Source: an uncultured Saprospiraceae bacterium
Lineage (GTDB): Bacteria; Bacteroidota; Bacteroidia; Chitinophagales; Saprospiraceae
DNA length: 6,092 nt
Assembly: GCA_937930625.1 (NCBI GenBank)
Contig: CALHBW010000375.1
Coordinates: 1-6,092, forward strand
Direction: 5' to 3'
Of this stretch, positions 1 through 4,337 are shown piece after piece. The notes under the pieces were generated by a model. The model was not told the DNA's origin, did no database searches, and saw only the letters and a list, made by a program, of their open reading frames with translations. Position 1 is the stretch's first letter; every line of letters starts with the position of its first letter. The position numbers and the translations under genes are program-made.

Positions 1-25
1 TAGTTCAATTAAATGATTATTAAGT

Positions 26-1636
26 ATGGCTTCTTTATCGCCTAAAACGGGTGTTCTCGGAACGCAATTAGCGGCGCATTTACTGCGGAGAGCCTGTTTC
101 AATTATACCAAACAGCGTGTGGATGAGTTTGCCACAAAAACCGTCGCACAGGCGGTCAATGAACTGATGGCACCACCGCCTCCATTACAATTTGCCGAAC
201 CTATCGACCCCAAAACGGGGCAGCCTTGGGTCAATACACCAGAGCCAAGCGGAACAGTATCATCAGGTTTTGAAAAAAAGTATTTCCACATGGGATACTG
301 GTTCAATGAACTGATAGAGGACACGACCATCAATATGAAAATGGCGTTTTTCCTGCACACCAATTTTGCCACGAGTTGGCTGGTAGCGGGTGCAAGCGAA
401 AATGACTACGACCACCACCAGTTGCTGCGCCAGTTTGCCAGAGGCAATTTCAAAGTATTGACCAGAAAAATAACCACAGACAACCTGATGCTTTCGTACC
501 TCAACAACAACGTAAATACCGCATCATCGCCCAACGAAAATTACGCACGGGAGTTGTTAGAGTTGTTTACGATTGGTAAAGGAAACTATACCGAAGAAGA
601 CATAAAAGCAGCAGCAAGGGTATTGACAGGATTCGTAAACAGGTCGCGCACGGCTACATACTTGGATGCAGAAACCGGACTTTATGCCGGAAGCCCTATC
701 TATGCCCGACATGATACAACGGATAAAATCTTTAGTTCCTCCTTCAATAATACCGTCATCACAGGCGCGACTTCTCAAAATGATATGTATCGTGAGTTGG
801 ATGATTTTCTGGATATGATTTTTGACCAAGCAGAAACTGCACGTCATATTTGTCGCAAATTGTATCGGCATTTTGTACACACCGACATCAATGACGAAAT
901 CGAATCCGACATCATCGAACCATTAGCGGCGACATTTAGAAACAATGATTATGAACTTGCGCCGGTACTTGAACAATTATTCAAAAGTCAGCACTTTTAC
1001 AATGAAGATGATTATGGAATGTCCAATAAAATCATAGGCGGGATGATAAAGTCTCCCTTAGAAATTTTGGCACATACCATTAAGTTCTTCAATGTTCAAT
1101 TGCCTGACCAACTAACGAGTAGTTCTGCATTTTATGATCTTTTTTCAAATGCCTTCTTACGGCTTACATTTTTTGATTTGACGGGTTTTATGCTCAATGC
1201 ACCTGATACGGTGGCGAGTTATCCTGCCTATCATCAATCTCCACAGTGGGACAATAACTGGTTTATTTCTTCTACGATTATTCCGAGATACAAAGTCGGG
1301 CAAATGTTTGTGACCAACAGGCGCGTACTCACAGGCGGTTCTGTCGGTGCTCAAATAGATTCGATAGCTTATATCGAAGACCCTTTAAATGTCTCCGCGC
1401 CAAGCGATGCCATTGCAGTCGTGGACGAGATGATTCAATACCTTTTCCCGGAAGTTCCTTCACAAGAACGTTTTGATTATTTTCTAAACGATATTTTTCT
1501 TGAAGGATTAAACGTGCTGAATTGGATGTTTGAATGGCAACACTATGAAGCATCTCAAAACGCTGCTGATGTCAGGATTCCACTTGATGCACTGATTATC
1601 GCCCTTTTGGGTACACCGGAATTTCAATTAATGTAA
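26..1636 (+). CDS. DUF1800 family protein
   Basis: A complete 536-residue protein of the DUF1800 family (Pfam PF08811). The biochemical function of this family is not established. Visible family signatures are AAHLLRRACF (residues 16-25, the usual HLLRRA-type opening), MAFFLHTNF (106-114, the family's FWHNHF-like stretch), PNENYARELLELFTIG (169-184, the strongest hallmark), YTEEDIKAAARVLTGF (188-203), the RHD..DK segment (228-233), ARHICRKLYRHFV (272-284) and the C-terminal LLGTPEFQ (527-534). The length is typical of the family. ATG 26 is the only start available: the frame is closed by TGA at 14-16 and no other in-frame start lies between. No Shine-Dalgarno motif is visible. There is no convincing signal peptide, which is odd beside an exported DUF1501 partner. 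The DUF1501 gene follows 125 bp downstream on the same strand, the usual arrangement for this pair. Family assignment is very secure; any statement on activity would be guesswork. Confidence 0.95.
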   Translation: MASLSPKTGVLGTQLAAHLLRRACFNYTKQRVDEFATKTVAQAVNELMAPPPPLQFAEPIDPKTGQPWVNTPEPSGTVSSGFEKKYFHMGYWFNELIEDTTINMKMAFFLHTNFATSWLVAGASENDYDHHQLLRQFARGNFKVLTRKITTDNLMLSYLNNNVNTASSPNENYARELLELFTIGKGNYTEEDIKAAARVLTGFVNRSRTATYLDAETGLYAGSPIYARHDTTDKIFSSSFNNTVITGATSQNDMYRELDDFLDMIFDQAETARHICRKLYRHFVHTDINDEIESDIIEPLAATFRNNDYELAPVLEQLFKSQHFYNEDDYGMSNKIIGGMIKSPLEILAHTIKFFNVQLPDQLTSSSAFYDLFSNAFLRLTFFDLTGFMLNAPDTVASYPAYHQSPQWDNNWFISSTIIPRYKVGQMFVTNRRVLTGGSVGAQIDSIAYIEDPLNVSAPSDAIAVVDEMIQYLFPEVPSQERFDYFLNDIFLEGLNVLNWMFEWQHYEASQNAADVRIPLDALIIALLGTPEFQLM

Positions 1637-1656
1637 ACAAGTTGCCTACAACTTGT
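1637..1656. repeat. Perfect 8-bp stem hairpin directly after the DUF1800 stop codon
   Basis: ACAAGTTG (1637-1644) and CAACTTGT (1649-1656) are exact reverse complements around the 4-nt loop CCTA, beginning on the base after the TAA stop. No T-tract follows on the plus strand (the next bases are AAATTCC), so this is not a standard intrinsic terminator. It could stabilise the 3' end of a processed DUF1800 message or slow transcription before DUF1501. The structure is certain from the sequence; the role is inferred. Confidence 0.6.
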
Positions 1657-1743
1657 AAATTCCAAAATCCAAGTACCAAATTCCAACAAAGTATGAGCGA
1701 AAACACGTCTGAATTGTTATTTGGAATTTGTTATTTGGAATTT
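1657..1743. repeat. AT-rich imperfect inverted repeat with a tandem 14-bp unit
   Basis: AAATTCCAAA (1657-1666) and a partial copy AAATTCCA (1678-1685) on the left face two copies of TTTGGAATTT on the right (1720-1729 and 1734-1743). The right arm is a perfect tandem duplication of the 14-mer GTTATTTGGAATTT (1716-1729 and 1730-1743). The arms are separated by about 30 bp with no coding potential. From memory, AATTCCAAA/TTTGGAATT motifs recur in Bacteroidota intergenic DNA, so this may be a dispersed repeat rather than an operator. It ends 18 bp before the DUF1501 start and will be part of its leader if the two genes share a transcript. Confidence 0.6.
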
Positions 1744-1761
1744 TATTTTTAAAAAAAAATT

Positions 1762-3711
1762 ATGAAACGTAGAGATTTTCTAAATACATCTGCAAAACTC
1801 GCGGTTGCGCCAATCATGTTGAATACGATACCTGTTGGTGTATTTCAACCTGCGGATTTATTGCAGGCAGTTGCTTGTGATACGGTCAGAGATAGAGTGT
1901 TGGTGGTGATTCAGATGAGAGGTGGTAATGATGGTATCAACACCGTCATACCGATTGAACAATACGATACATACAGCAATCTGCGACCAAATATACGCAT
2001 ACAACAATCGGATTATATCCCCTTAGACAATACACTTGCATTGGCTGACCAAGTGGGACTTCACCCTGCGATGACAGGCATTAAAAGCCTGTACGACGAT
2101 GGTTATGTCAATCTGATTCAGGGAACAGGCTATCAAAATCACAATCGCTCGCACTTCAAATCAACCGACCTTTACCTGACCGGAGGCGATTCCACGCCCG
2201 ACCTTTTTAATCTAGACCAAGGCTGGATGGGCAAGTATTTATCTTACTCTTACAAACAGGTGATTGCACACCCACAGTCGGTCATGCAAGACCCCGTAGG
2301 TTTGCAATTTGGCAATAAAAAACCGTCATTGGGCTTTCATACATTTGACGAACACGCTGCGTCAATTAGTCTGAGCGGACAAGACCCTGCGGGCTTTTTT
2401 ACCTTAATTTCCGAGATAGGTCAGCAAGCACCCCTCAATATTCCCGACTCGCATTATGGCGAAAAACTCGACTATATTCTGGGCGTAGAAAGTGATACAA
2501 ATACCTATGCCAGAAGGATTTCAGATGTATTTAATGCCGGGAAAAATTCCTCTGTCACGTATCCGAGTACCTATTTGGCAAATCAATTAAAAACCGTTGC
2601 CCGTCTGATGAATGGCGGTTGCAAAACGAAGGTTTATTTGGTCGATATGACCGGATTTGATAACCATGTCAATCAGGTAGTTGTTGGCGATACAGGTACG
2701 GGCGCACATGCCAATTTGTTAGCTCAATTGTCGGGTGGTGTCAAGGCATTTATGGATGATATTGAAGCAATGGGCTACGACGACAGGGTAGCAATGGTGA
2801 CCTTCAGCGAGTTTGGAAGAACGGCAGACGAAAACGCTAATAATGGTACAGACCACGGAACAATTTCGCCTATGTTTGTTTTTGGAAAACATATTGACGC
2901 GGGAGTGACGGGGACAAATATTGATTTGTCGAATATCGTGAGTCGTGCGCCGACGGGTTTCCAATATGATTATCGTCGGGTATTTACCGGACTGCTCCGC
3001 GACTGGCTCGGTTCGGATGATAGCACTTTAATGGCAACGGGTTTCTTCCCGTGGCTACCTTCTGCGCTGCCTTTGGTGGCTGTTAGTCAAGCTGCTGACA
3101 TCACTTGCAATCCTTTACCGGACGAGCATCCTAGTTCGGAGTATGCAGATGCAGATGACCCTCAAAGGTTTTCCGTTACGATTCCATTACCCGACCCGCC
3201 GGGTAGCGGAGAGATTCTACCAATAACAGAACTGACCGCCTGCGATACTGTCGTTTTGGCAAATGGTTTTGACGCTTTGGATGGTGTGAACCTGCGTATC
3301 TTTCCGTCCGTATGCGTGGATCCTCCTAGTGATGATGAGGCTATAGTGACGACCAATCCTTATGAATCAACGATTAGTATGACCGGCGAAAATATTGAAT
3401 CGCGCGAAGACCCAACACTGGAGTTTGAACGACTCAGAGAACGAGAAGAGCTTGGCGAAATTCATGCCTTCCCCAATCCGTTCCGCGATAGGGTAACGGT
3501 CAGCTTCAAACCCAACGAGGCAGAAAAAGAAGCAAGAATAGAAATCATGGACAATAGCGGAAGAATTGCCCGAATACCCGTTGTCTATTCTTTCTTTGAT
3601 GCCGACTATTTTAGTTTAATTTTTGACGGTAGCAACTTGATTCCGGGCATTTACTATGTAGTCTTTTCTTCGGAAAAACGACAAGAAACGATAAAAATTA
3701 TTAAGCAATAA
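1762..3711 (+). CDS. DUF1501 family protein with Tat-like signal and T9SS C-terminal sorting domain
   Basis: A complete 649-residue protein. The N-terminus MKRRDFLNTSAKLAVAP has an RRxFL twin-arginine-like motif (residues 3-7) and a weakly hydrophobic stretch to about 28. The DUF1501 domain (about 45-435) shows RGGNDG (53-58), a GYQNHNRSHFKS segment (123-134), GFDNH (298-302), SEFGRT (349-354) and GTDHG (362-366). DUF1501 is related to the alkaline phosphatase/sulfatase fold, but the activity of this family is unknown. Residues 441-560 form a linker rich in Asp and Pro, including a CDTVVLANGFDALDGVNL stretch (494-511) that resembles the small repeat domains often placed before T9SS tails. Residues 565-649 are a type A T9SS C-terminal domain with FPNPF (570-574), the LIPGIYYVVF strand (626-635) and the terminal IKIIKQ. 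ATG 1762 is preceded by an A-run without a Shine-Dalgarno motif. Its partner DUF1800 lies 125 bp upstream. The predicted location is the cell surface or outside the cell. Confidence 0.95.
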   Translation: MKRRDFLNTSAKLAVAPIMLNTIPVGVFQPADLLQAVACDTVRDRVLVVIQMRGGNDGINTVIPIEQYDTYSNLRPNIRIQQSDYIPLDNTLALADQVGLHPAMTGIKSLYDDGYVNLIQGTGYQNHNRSHFKSTDLYLTGGDSTPDLFNLDQGWMGKYLSYSYKQVIAHPQSVMQDPVGLQFGNKKPSLGFHTFDEHAASISLSGQDPAGFFTLISEIGQQAPLNIPDSHYGEKLDYILGVESDTNTYARRISDVFNAGKNSSVTYPSTYLANQLKTVARLMNGGCKTKVYLVDMTGFDNHVNQVVVGDTGTGAHANLLAQLSGGVKAFMDDIEAMGYDDRVAMVTFSEFGRTADENANNGTDHGTISPMFVFGKHIDAGVTGTNIDLSNIVSRAPTGFQYDYRRVFTGLLRDWLGSDDSTLMATGFFPWLPSALPLVAVSQAADITCNPLPDEHPSSEYADADDPQRFSVTIPLPDPPGSGEILPITELTACDTVVLANGFDALDGVNLRIFPSVCVDPPSDDEAIVTTNPYESTISMTGENIESREDPTLEFERLREREELGEIHAFPNPFRDRVTVSFKPNEAEKEARIEIMDNSGRIARIPVVYSFFDADYFSLIFDGSNLIPGIYYVVFSSEKRQETIKIIKQ

Positions 3712-3740
3712 TATATTTAAAACTTTCTTACAATGTCATA

Positions 3741-3779
3741 ACAATCGTCTTACCGAATTAGGTAGGGCGGTTGTTTTTT
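3741..3779 (+). terminator. Intrinsic terminator of the DUF1800-DUF1501 unit
   Basis: ACAATCGTCTTACC (3741-3754) pairs with GGTAGGGCGGTTGT (3761-3774) across the 6-nt loop GAATTA. In the plus-strand transcript all 14 positions pair, three of them as G-U wobbles, and A3740-T3775 can extend the stem. A run of six T (3774-3779) ends the structure. It starts 30 bp after the DUF1501 stop codon. Because the wobbles would be A-C mismatches in the minus-strand transcript, the hairpin is clearly optimised for plus-strand transcription. Confidence 0.9.
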
Positions 3780-3818
3780 GTATTTTTACATTCAAATATA
3801 TAATTATATATTTTTGCC

Positions 3819-3830
3819 ACGAATGCACTA
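3819..3830. repeat. Left target-site duplication of element B
   Basis: ACGAATGCACTA here is repeated exactly at 4268-4279, immediately outside the right end of element B. Because the terminal bases overlap the inverted repeat, the true duplication may be 9 to 12 bp long. Confidence 0.75.
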
Positions 3831-3857
3831 TTCTACTGAACAACGGTTTTTATAATT

Positions 3858-3886
3858 CATATTTAATTTATTATTAAATTAATATG
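3858..3886. repeat. AT-rich hairpin inside element B
   Basis: CATATTTAATTT (3858-3869) faces AAATTAATATG (3876-3886) around a 6-nt loop, with one bulged T. It has low sequence complexity, so some of the pairing may be compositional. Confidence 0.4.
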
Positions 3887-3921
3887 AGATTAAAAATTAG
3901 AACTAAAATTGGAGCGAGAAC

Positions 3922-3947
3922 TATCTCCCCCTTTGGAGAGGGAGATA
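3922..3947. repeat. GC-rich hairpin inside element B
   Basis: TATCTCCC (3922-3929) and GGGAGATA (3940-3947) are exact 8-bp arms. Inside them CC/GG can pair around TTT, leaving a 3-nt bulge. This CTCCCCCTTTGGAGAGGGAG core is the only GC-rich patch in the element and resembles dispersed Bacteroidota palindromes with a CCCTTTGG centre (from memory). It is not followed by a clean T-tract, although a T-run lies at 3958-3966, so weak terminator activity is possible. Confidence 0.55.
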
Positions 3948-4014
3948 TATCGTGCTTTCTTTTTTTAATTTCGGCGTAAAAAATTAATAATCAGTTAATT
4001 ACAATTTAAATAAA

Positions 4015-4025
4015 ATTATTGTTCA
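4015..4025. repeat. Left target-site duplication of element C
   Basis: ATTATTGTTCA here is repeated exactly at 4250-4260 on the other side of element C. The right copy forms part of element B's terminal repeat, which shows that C landed in B. The last three bases overlap the inverted repeat of C, so the duplication could be as short as 7 bp. Confidence 0.7.
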
Positions 4026-4250
4026 TACTACTATACATGAGTTAAAAAATCAAAAATCAACCGTCTTGCTGAATTTATTTCAGCATCTCCCGAACGATAG
4101 AAAACCAATGCTGCACAAAACACCTAACTTTTTGATTATAAGTAAAATACAAAATTGCAACTCACATTTAACATCGTGCTTGTAGCTCGGGAGATACTGA
4201 AATAAATTCAGCAAGACGTTCTGGTTTAGAGTTCATGTATAGTAGTATGA
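4023..4250. mobile_element. Miniature inverted-repeat element C (MITE-like), inserted in element B
   Basis: Exact 18-bp terminal inverted repeats, TCATACTACTATACATGA (4023-4040) and TCATGTATAGTAGTATGA (4233-4250), bound a 228-bp segment with no coding potential. Direct repeats of up to 11 bp (4015-4025 and 4250-4260) flank it. Inside lies a second, longer inverted repeat (4062-4093 with 4187-4218), so the whole element can fold into one long interrupted hairpin. The left end counted from 4026 (TACTACTATACAT) matches the left end of element B from 3831 (TTCTACTGAACAA) at 9 of 13 positions, suggesting mobilisation by related transposases. No transposase is present in the window. Confidence 0.75.
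4062..4218. repeat. Long internal inverted repeat of element C with 32-bp arms
   Basis: The arms at 4062-4093 and 4187-4218 are reverse complements at 31 of 32 positions, separated by 93 nt. The mismatch is C4084 against A4196, which would be a G-U wobble in the minus-strand transcript. Each arm contains its own small hairpin: TGCTGAA (4067-4073) with TTCAGCA (4079-4085) in the left arm, and CTGAA (4197-4201) with TTCAG (4207-4211) in the right arm. From memory, the CTGAATTTATTTCAG core resembles a frequent Bacteroidota intergenic palindrome. The 93-nt centre has no open reading frame and no recognisable motif. Confidence 0.8.
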
Positions 4251-4337
4251 TTATTGTTCAGTAGAATACGAATGCACTAACTTTTTTACGAATTTATTGA
4301 TAATTATTCGTGTATTCGTGGCTTTATATAGTGCAGC

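Larger units (their letters stand above)
3830..4267. mobile_element. Miniature inverted-repeat element B (MITE-like), interrupted by element C
   Basis: The ends are exact 14-bp terminal inverted repeats, ATTCTACTGAACAA (3830-3843) and TTGTTCAGTAGAAT (4254-4267), flanked by the direct repeat ACGAATGCACTA (3819-3830 and 4268-4279). No open reading frame of useful size lies inside, so the element is non-autonomous. Removing element C and one copy of its duplication leaves about 203 bp. The interior is strongly AT-rich and holds two hairpins, at 3858-3886 and 3922-3947. A direct repeat of 9-12 bp would suit several DDE transposase families; I cannot name one. Terminal inverted repeats plus target duplication plus insertion into a recognisable palindrome make an insertion the best reading, but it needs family-wide comparison. 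Confidence 0.75.
3816..4322. repeat. Palindromic repeat A, split by element B
   Basis: GCCACGAATGCAC (3816-3828) on the left and GTGTATTCGTGGC (4310-4322) on the right are reverse complements at 12 of 13 positions, the exception being a G-T wobble pair. They now lie almost 500 bp apart because element B sits between them. Deleting 3831-4279 rejoins the halves into a 58-bp unit with 13-bp arms and a 32-nt AT-rich loop. From memory, GCCACGAAT/ATTCGTGGC hairpins are common between genes in Bacteroidota. The right part can still fold alone, because the duplicated ACGAATGCAC (4268-4277) pairs with GTGTATTCGT (4310-4319). Its right end is 16 bp from the M14 stop codon, so it could once have served as that gene's 3' hairpin. 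Confidence 0.75.

Noticed and set aside
103..1553. Several minus-strand open frames of 65-107 residues beneath DUF1800, and two beneath DUF1501 (2719-2964, 3162-3356).
   Set aside because: All are antisense to strongly recognisable family proteins and contain low-quality, Cys/Ser/Arg-rich translations typical of shadow frames.
1637..1656. Hairpin after DUF1800 as a terminator separating it from DUF1501.
   Set aside because: No T-tract follows the stem on the plus strand, and the pair is normally a unit.
4122..4177. ACCTAAC and ATTTAAC (RYYYAAC-like) in the centre of element C, suggestive of integron attC sites.
   Set aside because: Both motifs have the same orientation and no GTTRRRY partner lies at the right spacing, so no attC structure can form.
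3831..4267. A transposase remnant inside elements B or C.
   Set aside because: The interior is AT-rich with frequent stops in all frames and no DDE-like stretch; both elements appear wholly non-coding.
3741..4322. A CRISPR array or tRNA/small RNA gene in the large intergenic gap.
   Set aside because: The repeats are inverted pairs and two short direct duplications, not regularly spaced units, and no cloverleaf or T-loop consensus is visible.
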